From the NCBI RefSeq assembly GCF_016894445.1, contig NZ_CP056775.1, forward strand, positions 372,001-436,000: DNA of 64,000 nt, in the 5' to 3' direction. The notes beneath the pieces are model-generated. The model was not told where the DNA came from. It made no database searches and worked only from the letters and a program-made list of their open reading frames with translations. Shown one piece after another: positions 42,746 to 50,700 of this stretch; position 1 is the first letter of the stretch, and the number at the start of each line of letters is the position of its first letter. This stretch comes from Dyadobacter sandarakinus. GTDB lineage: Bacteria > Bacteroidota > Bacteroidia > Cytophagales > Spirosomataceae. The position numbers were made by a program, and so were the translations under genes.

Positions 42746-43212
42746 GGGTTAAGATTGACACCAAAGAGCTTGATAAACTGGCCAAGGGACTAAGCAGATA
42801 TGAATCTGTGGTACCCAGGAGCGTCAAAAATACAGCTCTTCGAAGGTCATCAAAACCTATGCTGGATGCAGCCAAGAAAGAAGCCCCAGTAGGCCGGGCA
42901 ATATCCGGAAGAAACAACGAGGAAGGAGGGGGGGCGACACGGTCAGATCTACGTATCAAAGCAGTTAAGCCGGAGCCTGGAGAGGATTCAAGGGTTTTGG
43001 TTGGTGTGTCCAAGCGCAGAGGGAAAGTAGGATGGAGGACGCACTTTATCACCCGGGGCTTCACTGATAGAGGCGGCAAGCGACACGCTCCAAATGACTT
43101 CTTAAAGAGAGCCTACGAGTCCACCATTGAAGCAGTTGGTGCCCTATACAAAGAGGAAATCCTGATTGCTTTTAAGAAGTGGGCTGACAAGAATTTACCC
43201 AGGAACTATTAG
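42742..43212 (+). CDS. HK97 gp10-like neck/tail completion protein
   Basis: 156 aa. Begins MRVKIDTKELDKLAKGL and has the ALRRSSKPMLDAAKKEAPVG block, and YESTIEAVGALYKEEIL at the end, as in the HK97 gp10 family. It should sit at the head-tail junction. Confidence 0.85.
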   Translation: MRVKIDTKELDKLAKGLSRYESVVPRSVKNTALRRSSKPMLDAAKKEAPVGRAISGRNNEEGGGATRSDLRIKAVKPEPGEDSRVLVGVSKRRGKVGWRTHFITRGFTDRGGKRHAPNDFLKRAYESTIEAVGALYKEEILIAFKKWADKNLPRNY

Positions 43213-43602
43213 ATGATCTCGACGGCAGTCATACAAAAGCTTATCAGTACGCCGGGCATCAATAGTCTTGTCGCAAAGCGGGTGTTCCCCAATATCATTA
43301 AGGCTGATGCGGTGTATCCGGCAGTGTATGTATTCTCAGATCAAATGAGATTAATCAACTGCTTTCAGCCTGGAACGACAAGATCAGGTAAGATTGAAAT
43401 TGGCGTATATGCACCATCGTACACAGAGGCGCAGGCCATTATGAAGGCCATAAGGGACACGCTGGATGGTTTTGAAGGTACGGTTAACTCGGTGGCAATT
43501 TCCATCGGAAGAGGCGAAGAAACAACAGATCAGTACGACGAGGAGACACTCAGTCACGTAAAAACAATCGAGTACGAAGCAATAGCAGAATCAACAAACT
43601 AA
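43213..43602 (+). CDS. Tail terminator / completion protein (DUF3168-like)
   Basis: 129 aa. VIQKLISTPGINSLVAKRVF then PAVYVFSDQM and the strand-rich body with GYA-like EIGVYAPSYTEAQAIMKAIR match DUF3168-type tail completion proteins, which cap the tail tube below the neck. It follows the gp10-like gene without a gap. Confidence 0.82.
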   Translation: MISTAVIQKLISTPGINSLVAKRVFPNIIKADAVYPAVYVFSDQMRLINCFQPGTTRSGKIEIGVYAPSYTEAQAIMKAIRDTLDGFEGTVNSVAISIGRGEETTDQYDEETLSHVKTIEYEAIAESTN

Positions 43603-43611
43603 ATAATAAAA

Positions 43612-44073
43612 ATGGCAGACGCAAGAACCGTTGAGCTAGTTAGTGGTATTGAAACTACGCTAGCAGTAGACAAAGCTGGTGGCGAAACACCTGTATATCT
43701 CATTGTTGGTTGCGCAACGGATATTTCAATGTCTGGCGAAACCGAATTGATCACGGCAAAGTGTTACTCGGGAACAGAGGTCGCGCCTTCCGGCGATGAT
43801 CCTGCGTATACCTTTACCATCAATGGTTTGGTAAAAGAGTATAACGCCACCAATGACCCGAACAACGTTTCAGCAAACGATCTGGAAGACTGGTTTTTGG
43901 CAAAAACGTTGAAAAAGTTCAGATACGCCCGCCCGAAAATTGGTGACCGGGTTAGGTCTTTCGATGGCTTTGTAACGAGCTTTTCTGAGTCTGGAACAGT
44001 GGATGGTAGCCAGACGTATTCGGCTACTGTCACCCCGCTGAAAAAGCCTGTGATCACCTCAGTTGTAGCATAA
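43612..44073 (+). CDS. Major tail tube protein
   Basis: 153 aa. MADARTVELVSGIETTLAVD, then GCATDISMSGETELITAKCY, the TITVN-like FTINGLVKEYNATN and TYSATVTPLKKPVIT fit the Ig-like tail tube family of siphoviruses. A hairpin right after its stop (44086-44109) may lower transcription of the following genes relative to this one. Confidence 0.85.
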   Translation: MADARTVELVSGIETTLAVDKAGGETPVYLIVGCATDISMSGETELITAKCYSGTEVAPSGDDPAYTFTINGLVKEYNATNDPNNVSANDLEDWFLAKTLKKFRYARPKIGDRVRSFDGFVTSFSESGTVDGSQTYSATVTPLKKPVITSVVA

Positions 44074-44085
44074 CACTTCATCATC

Positions 44086-44109
44086 CTGCCTGGCTCTCGG
44101 GTCAGGCAG
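44086..44109 (+). terminator. Hairpin after the tail tube gene (attenuator candidate)
   Basis: Perfect 7-bp stem CTGCCTG / CAGGCAG (44086-44092 and 44103-44109) with a 10-base loop, 12 bases after the tail tube stop, without a T-run. Between it and the chaperone start lies ACTAAATCGA. A partial stop here would match the need for many tube subunits and few chaperones. Confidence 0.45.
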
Positions 44110-44125
44110 CTACTAAATCGAAATA

Positions 44126-44518
44126 ATGGCTAAGAAACAAGAGCAGGAACAATTTCCGCAGGCTTCTACAAAATTTAACATCAACCTGGGCGAGGCCGGA
44201 ATAAAGACGGTCAGCTTCGGGATAGCGGCATTTACGCGCATTAAAGAAGATAACGCCAAGGTCACCAGCGCATTCAGCGTCCTTGAAGAAATGGACGAGC
44301 TTCAGATCATTCCTTACCTGATTTGCTGCGGTATTCGCCCTGAGGAAAGAAGTTGGTCGAACTACGAAGATTTTCTTGACCTGTACGATGCGTGCGAAGA
44401 TCAAGAGGCAATCAATAAAGTGATACCGGGCTATATCTCGGCAATGGGTGTGCTTGGAAAAAAGCTAACACCCGCTCTGGACGTCGTTCAAAAAATGTAC
44501 GCGGCAGCGGGGAAATAG
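44126..44518 (+). CDS. Tail assembly chaperone (gpG-like)
   Basis: 130 aa. FGIAAFTRIKEDNAKVTSAFS, LEEMDELQIIPYLICCGIRP and the VVQKMYAAAGK end fit gpG-like chaperones that bind the tape measure. The stop TAG at 44516 is preceded by G-GGG-AAA (44509-44515), and the -1 frame continues into the next open frame, giving the usual G-T fusion. Confidence 0.8.
   Translation: MAKKQEQEQFPQASTKFNINLGEAGIKTVSFGIAAFTRIKEDNAKVTSAFSVLEEMDELQIIPYLICCGIRPEERSWSNYEDFLDLYDACEDQEAINKVIPGYISAMGVLGKKLTPALDVVQKMYAAAGK
44509..44515 (+). promoter_or_regulatory. Possible -1 ribosomal frameshift site
   Basis: GGGGAAA directly before the TAG stop of the gpG-like gene. Glycine tRNA can re-pair on GGG after a -1 slip; AAA to GAA would not be a perfect match, so this is not the canonical X-XXY-YYZ form. 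A second A-run lies at 44490-44495. After the slip the frame reads EIANPYHWFIEAGKMGISPS and on to 44859. Confidence 0.55.
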
Positions 44519-44553
44519 CCAACCCTTACCACTGGTTTATCGAGGCTGGTAAG

Positions 44554-44859
44554 ATGGGAATAAGCCCGTCAGAATTCGAATCGATCACCCCTTACCAGTT
44601 TACGCTCATCAGACAGGGCTTCACCGAAAAAGAAACCCTTGAATGGCAAAGAGCCAGGTTTGTCGCATACGTGACCTACCGCATGAATGTCAAGGATGCA
44701 GTGAGCATTGAGAGGTTTCTGCCCCTTGATGAACAAGACCAGAAAGCAGCCAAAAAAGCCAGCAAAAGGAAGATGTACACCAAGAAGCAGGAGGCTATTC
44801 TATTCGACATTTTCAACCCTGAGTTGAGGAAAAAGGGAGCAGATGACACAAATCAGTAG
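44554..44859 (+). CDS. Tail assembly chaperone, gpT-like extension (probably made by frameshift)
   Basis: ATG 44554 gives 101 aa (MGISPSEFESITPYQFTLIR), but the frame is open back to before the gpG stop (44503), and the residues before this ATG (EIANPYHWFIEAGK) match the family pattern in which the T part continues from G. Most likely the product is a G-T fusion of about 233 residues, from 44126 to 44859 with a -1 shift near 44512. The free form from 44554 could also be made. It overlaps the tape measure gene by 17 bases. Confidence 0.75.
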   Translation: MGISPSEFESITPYQFTLIRQGFTEKETLEWQRARFVAYVTYRMNVKDAVSIERFLPLDEQDQKAAKKASKRKMYTKKQEAILFDIFNPELRKKGADDTNQ

Positions 44860-47782
44860 CGCAAACATCAGACTTGGCGCTGACATCAGAGAACTACTTG
44901 ACGGATTAAGACAGGCATCAGCGGCGGCTAAAACCGCCGTTTTTGATATTAACAATGGCCTTGCCGGGTCATTCAAGCAAGCGGACAACGCGCAAAAAGC
45001 CTTCCGTGGGGGAATAAACAGGTTAGCTTCTGATCTTGCCGGGCTCGGCACGCAAATGACCAAATTTGCAACGCTTCCCGGGTTAATTGGGGAAGCAAAG
45101 GCATTCAAGGATTTTGCCGATATCGAGCGTCTTGAAATCGGACTCAACAGGTACAAAGAATCTCTTGAAGGTGTTCGGGAAATTGCCAAACTCCCAAATA
45201 TTGGCGTCTTTGATGGAGCAAAAACACTTATTGGACTTCGGGCTGTTGGGGTTGAATCCGAAAAGGCAACCAGGCTAATAAAGGCGTTTGCTAACTCGAT
45301 TACGGAGGCTGGGGGAAATGCGCTCGACTTAGAGCCTGCGCTCATCAACATTAAGCAGTTCCTGGCTACCGACCATATCAATCAAGTCGATTTGCGCCAG
45401 CTCGCGAACCGTATCCCTCAAATCAACCAAGCATTGCGAGATGCATTTGGGACTAATGATACAGAAGCGCTTAATAAGATCGGCGTTACCAAGGTAGTAG
45501 AGGGGATTCTTACCGAGTTGGAAAAGATACCACCTGTCGCCGGTGGCGCGGGCACGGCTTTAGAGCAAGCAGGAGACAGCTTGACCTTCCTTTCTGCCTC
45601 AATCGGTAAGGCGCTAGACGAATCACTCGGTATAACGGACGCTATCCGGGGCCTGGGCAGTACGTTCGATAATCTTTCGACTTACATAAAAGACCTGGAT
45701 CCGAATATTCGTCGGGCAGTAATTACAATGGGCACATTTGCTGTCGGGATTGGCCCCGTTCTGGTAGGCGTTGGTGGTTTGGTTAGACTCCTTCCATTGC
45801 TTGCCGCAGGGTTTTCAACAATTACATGGCCTGTGATTGCAATTGGCGCAGTGGCAGCAGGAATTGCAGCCTTGGCATCGAGTGTTCCTACGGCAACTGA
45901 TCGCCTGGCTGAACTAAACCAGCAGCAGTCGCAGATTGGCGAGTTTACAAAGAACCTTGATCCTTTAATTAAGAAATACAATGACCTCAAAGGTCAAGCT
46001 ACACTCACATCTGAGCAGCAAAAAGAACTCAATGCTGTCACCCAGCAAATAGCCGGGATTATCCCTTCGGCTGTCACTGGATGGGATTCATACGGCAAAG
46101 CAATTGACATAAGTACGGCAAAGGTTAAATCATTTACCGCTGAGCAGCAGAAAGCCCTTGTTGCACTTCAAAACACACGCAGGCAGGATATTCTTGGTGA
46201 CATAGGCCGCTCGAAATCTCGTCAACAGGAGCTTGCAGAAATCCTTAGAACTGGTAAAGAAACGCGCCGGGTTTATTCGGGCATGGGTTATAACTCTGAG
46301 CAGGTGTATTCTCTTATGCCGAAGGAATTGCTTGAACGGACGAAAGAATACATTTCCCTTCAAGAGAAAGATAAGAGTAATCGGAAAGAACTGCTTGGAT
46401 TAGGTGGCCAGAAAAGCCTACTTGATGAGGTATCCAAGCTCGATCAACTCAACACAGCCAGAAAGAAGGTAAGCGCTGAGTACCAGGCAGCTTTAAAATC
46501 TGACAACCTTGCCGCCGCCATTTCAGCCCAAGATCGCTCTCAGCAGCTGGACAAGGAAATCAAAGAGCAGCGCGGGAAAGTCATTCCATTTATCAACGAG
46601 TGGAACAAGGCTAAAGCAGAAGCCCGGCAACGCATCGGGACCATGGGTGCTGCCAAAGAAGCTATTAAGCCGGCCGGGCTTGCAGTTGACAAAATGGAGG
46701 CTGCAAAGTCAGTTGCCAAGGAAGGGCTGGAAGCCGAAAAGTACATTAAACAGCTAACGAATGCTGAATACGAATTACAGCAAATTGACCTGGAATCAAA
46801 GTTTGCAAAGGATCAGCGGGCCGTCAAAGATGCGACAAACAGCTTCAAGGAACTGGTCGGAGTAGTCGCAAACCTGAACGTTGAGGCAAAGAAAGGAACA
46901 GGTATTTCACTTGACAATATCTATGGCGGGCAAGATGCTGCTAAGTTTTACTCTGCTCTTTCCTCCAACAAGGCGAATAGCATTTTTTCTGACCTTGGCA
47001 AAGGAATAGATAGCACATCCATTTCTAGGTCTGCCAGGGATTATGCCGATAGTATAGGGCTAATCAACAATGCAACTAAAAATCTGGAATACGAAACAGG
47101 TCGAATTTTAAGCAGTGTAGATATTGGTAAGTTCTTTGAGCAATTCCCTAAAAAAGCCGGAGAAGCGTTTGACCAATACTACGAACGAATTGCAAAAAAC
47201 ATCAATGCTCTGGCTGATTTGAGTGGACAGGTTTCACAGTCTTTTAGGGCCGGATTGGCTGATCTTGGCGTTACAGTAGGAGAAACATTAGGTGATGCGC
47301 TCAGCGGCGCGGAGGGCCCGCTTAAAAATCTTGGCAAAAACATCTTTGGCATACTTGGAAATGTTTTAAGCCAGATTGGTACAGCGCTCATCACTTATTC
47401 AACGGTGATTGAAGGGCTAAAAGTAGCTATTAAATCTTTGAATGGCTATGTGGCACTTGCTGCCGGTATCGCTGCGGTTGCCGCTGGCAAAGTGCTTACC
47501 AGTAAGGCAAAAGCAGCAGGCGGGGTGCCTAAGTTCGCAAAGGGTGGTTTTGCCTATGGTGAGATGCTCGCCGTAGTAGGTGACAACCCGAATGCGCGAC
47601 GTGACCCTGAAATGATCGCTCCATACTCAAAGGTGGACAAGTCTATTAAGAAAAGTATTCAGGAGTCCGGGGGAACTGGATCGGGCCAATTTGAGCAAGT
47701 TGGTGTAAAAATCAGTGGTACCGACCTGTATGTAATACTCCAGAGAGCAAATAAAAGGAACGCTTCACTAGGTTCATTATAA
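44843..47782 (+). CDS. Tape measure protein
   Basis: 979 aa. N-terminal tape-measure domain (about 50-290: LGTQMTKFATLPGLIGEAKA, then FLATDHINQVDLRQLANRIP), two hydrophobic segments near 285-345, a long helical coiled-coil middle rich in Lys/Glu/Gln, then a hydrophobic stretch (LNGYVALAAGIAAVAAGK) near 870-890. Length at about 1.5 A per residue predicts a tail of the order of 150 nm, so a long-tailed siphovirus. It is followed at once by the tip gene (TAATG). Confidence 0.92.
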   Translation: MTQISSANIRLGADIRELLDGLRQASAAAKTAVFDINNGLAGSFKQADNAQKAFRGGINRLASDLAGLGTQMTKFATLPGLIGEAKAFKDFADIERLEIGLNRYKESLEGVREIAKLPNIGVFDGAKTLIGLRAVGVESEKATRLIKAFANSITEAGGNALDLEPALINIKQFLATDHINQVDLRQLANRIPQINQALRDAFGTNDTEALNKIGVTKVVEGILTELEKIPPVAGGAGTALEQAGDSLTFLSASIGKALDESLGITDAIRGLGSTFDNLSTYIKDLDPNIRRAVITMGTFAVGIGPVLVGVGGLVRLLPLLAAGFSTITWPVIAIGAVAAGIAALASSVPTATDRLAELNQQQSQIGEFTKNLDPLIKKYNDLKGQATLTSEQQKELNAVTQQIAGIIPSAVTGWDSYGKAIDISTAKVKSFTAEQQKALVALQNTRRQDILGDIGRSKSRQQELAEILRTGKETRRVYSGMGYNSEQVYSLMPKELLERTKEYISLQEKDKSNRKELLGLGGQKSLLDEVSKLDQLNTARKKVSAEYQAALKSDNLAAAISAQDRSQQLDKEIKEQRGKVIPFINEWNKAKAEARQRIGTMGAAKEAIKPAGLAVDKMEAAKSVAKEGLEAEKYIKQLTNAEYELQQIDLESKFAKDQRAVKDATNSFKELVGVVANLNVEAKKGTGISLDNIYGGQDAAKFYSALSSNKANSIFSDLGKGIDSTSISRSARDYADSIGLINNATKNLEYETGRILSSVDIGKFFEQFPKKAGEAFDQYYERIAKNINALADLSGQVSQSFRAGLADLGVTVGETLGDALSGAEGPLKNLGKNIFGILGNVLSQIGTALITYSTVIEGLKVAIKSLNGYVALAAGIAAVAAGKVLTSKAKAAGGVPKFAKGGFAYGEMLAVVGDNPNARRDPEMIAPYSKVDKSIKKSIQESGGTGSGQFEQVGVKISGTDLYVILQRANKRNASLGSL

Positions 47783-50700
47783 TGGCATACGGCTTAAAAT
47801 ACTTTTCCCGGTACAGGGATGTTGACGGCAGAATTAAGCGTGTCAACTTCTATAAGGCTGATTATGCCGGGCCGATAACGGAATGGAATAATGACGCCGG
47901 TGCTGTACAGTACGATAAAGGCGCTTCTGACTCCTTCTTTCCAGTTAATCCGATTGTTTCTACCCAGGCAAAAATCGGGCTGGTATTCAAAGAACAGTAC
48001 GACCTATCCGAATTTGTTTTTGATCGAAAGACGTTCTTTTGCGAGGTAATCATTGAAACCACCAACGCCGTTGAATGGAGTGGATGGGTTGAACCTTGGG
48101 ACGCTGCACACGACTATACCCGGCCGCCGTACCGTGCAAATCTTACTGTAAGCTGCGGGCTTGCGCACCTTTCGAAGAAAAAGTACGTCAGCCCAGACAC
48201 CGCATTCAAGAAAACGGGCCTGACGATCATTCGCGAGTGCCTAAACATCATCGGCAGCTCTTTAAACATTGTGGTATCAACCCACATGAAAGAGAATAGC
48301 TTTCCGGGTGGTGCGGTGCTTGGCTTGACTTCATTCGAGATCAACACAATCCGCTATTACGATGAGAATGGCGAGGCGATGCATTGCGATGAGATCATTA
48401 TTGATATTCTTAATAAGAACAATGCAGAGATTGTACAAGCAAACAACAAGTGGGTTATCCGGGGCATTGCCGATCACGCAACAGGCTTTGAAGTAAGTGC
48501 ACTTGAATTCCCCTCAAACGGGGCGGCTGCATTTGCTACCACACTCCCGGCGACATATTCGGTCAATGCTGATGTTTCACTTAGTCTTGCAGGTGGACAA
48601 ATCAGGATCCTGCCGCCAATTACCAAGTACCGGACAGAGGTAGATTTAGGCGTTCAGCTGCCATACTTCCTTAACGGCAACATGCTGCTGTGGACTGACG
48701 CGGGCCTGGTAGGGTGGGACTTCTCCCACATGACCAAAGGCCGGCCGGGCTGGGAGCGGTACATGATCAGCAGCGAGGGCAATCTGTCAGCATTAAAGAT
48801 CAACGGCAAAGCGCCCAAGCCTTACACCAAAAAGAAGAAGAAGAAGTTTATCCAGGTGCTTGTACCCATCCTTACCGGGATGATCGGGGCCAACCTGAAA
48901 AATAAATACATAGACTTAGAACCTAAGGAATGGATTGAGAGCCCGGTAGGTGCGGTATCCAAGGGCGACAAAAGTCTGACGATTAGCTTCGAGTACGAAA
49001 CAGCCCCGTTTTCGTCTGATATCCTCATTGCGGTTCGCCTTCCAGGCAAAAACCTGACAGATGGCAAAATCATTACGCGATGGCTTGCCCCGGGTACCGG
49101 CAATGCTGATGTTTCGGATGAATTCAAATTCATCCGGGTTCCTCCTGTTAACAGGGAAGGATTAATCAATCGTGGTAAAATCAATGTTGCTGGTAATCCT
49201 AATTACCCCAATGGCACGACTGTCAACTGGGCATATGTTGTCGAAGGTGTTCCCGAAGGGGAGGTAAGACGAATAGGTGGAGCGTCAGGTGTTCCTGTTG
49301 AAAACGGCGATCTTGTTGTTTCCAAGATTGCCAATACTGGCGGCACGCAAGCGGCGGTAGGGGATAAGTGGTCAGTGATCAACATCCGGAACAATCCTAA
49401 GCGCGGCACATTCGAAACAGTCGTAAAGGTTGAATGGCTGAACCGTGTTTCTCCGCAGGACGTCAACAAAGAGCCGCCTTTGCAAGGGGTATATGTTCGC
49501 TTTTACAAAATCTCAGACGAAGGGCAACCTGGCGACTGGTATAAGATCTATAACCTGAAAGGCGCACTTGAAGGTTTTGTTGCTTCGGATGAATCCGGTA
49601 GGTATGCGACCACGCTTGAACGCGGATCAAAAACTGATGAAGAGGCTGAAACTATCCAGCTGATCACCGGGGACTATAATCCGTACTTTTCTGGCGCATT
49701 AACCAAGCCGAGCAGCACATCAAACACTTCATCCTGGCGGCGCAGAACTGCTCTGGAAGAGTCTATGAGTATCTACCGGGCTATGATGCTTGATAGGCTC
49801 TGTTTGACCACGCGTCCGCTTAAAGTTTTTGAGGGTGACATAAAGATTAAACCGGGTGGGGCTGAATTAAGCTATTTGCACTCGTTGATCTTTGCTGATC
49901 AGGATAATATCAGAATGCGCATTGTTCGCTTTTCCTACAATGACGCAAGGCGCATAGCCAGCATTACCGCTGTCGAGGTCAAATACGAGGAAGTGCCAGC
50001 GGCTGAACTTCGGCAAGACTCCTATATTCCCGGCTCACGGCAGCTGAACACAATCCCGGGGCAGGGTGATGGGGTTTATCCAACCAAGGAAGATTCCACC
50101 AATGGCCGGGTTAGTGCGGAAGATACTCCGCTATCCAGCGAGCAGCTGATTGAAGATATTCAGGAGAATGCCCGGCTTAATGCATTGTTTGAAAATGTCG
50201 AGCCGCTATCTTATACCGTTGGAGAAGAAAGCCTGTCTGCTGTTGATCTGAACAACTTCCTTTCGCAGGTCTTTATTGAAAGCAATGAGGAGCAAGACGA
50301 AGAAGATCAGTTTGATCTGAGTACGCTGGAAATTACGCTTGTAGAAACGCCACGGTGGATTTCAAAGGTTTTCTTTGATGGGCTAGTGATTTCTGCATTG
50401 GCAAAACCAACAGATATCGGCGTTTACAAGGTTATTATCAAACTGTATGACGCAGAGTCTGACGTTGAGCTAATTCAGGAAATCCCTGTCAAGGTTTACC
50501 CCAAGACCACTATCAAATACAGCCTGCGGGATCTATCCGGCACGGTCCCCAAGGTATTAGGAGAGCTGATCAACGGCGGCGGCTACACAAAGCCCGACAA
50601 GTGGGACATCCTGGTTAACGTCACCGGCAATCACGATGGCTGGTACGCCCGGTTGCAGGGGATGGGACTGGACATCCGGCCTTCGGTGGATCCGTATTCG

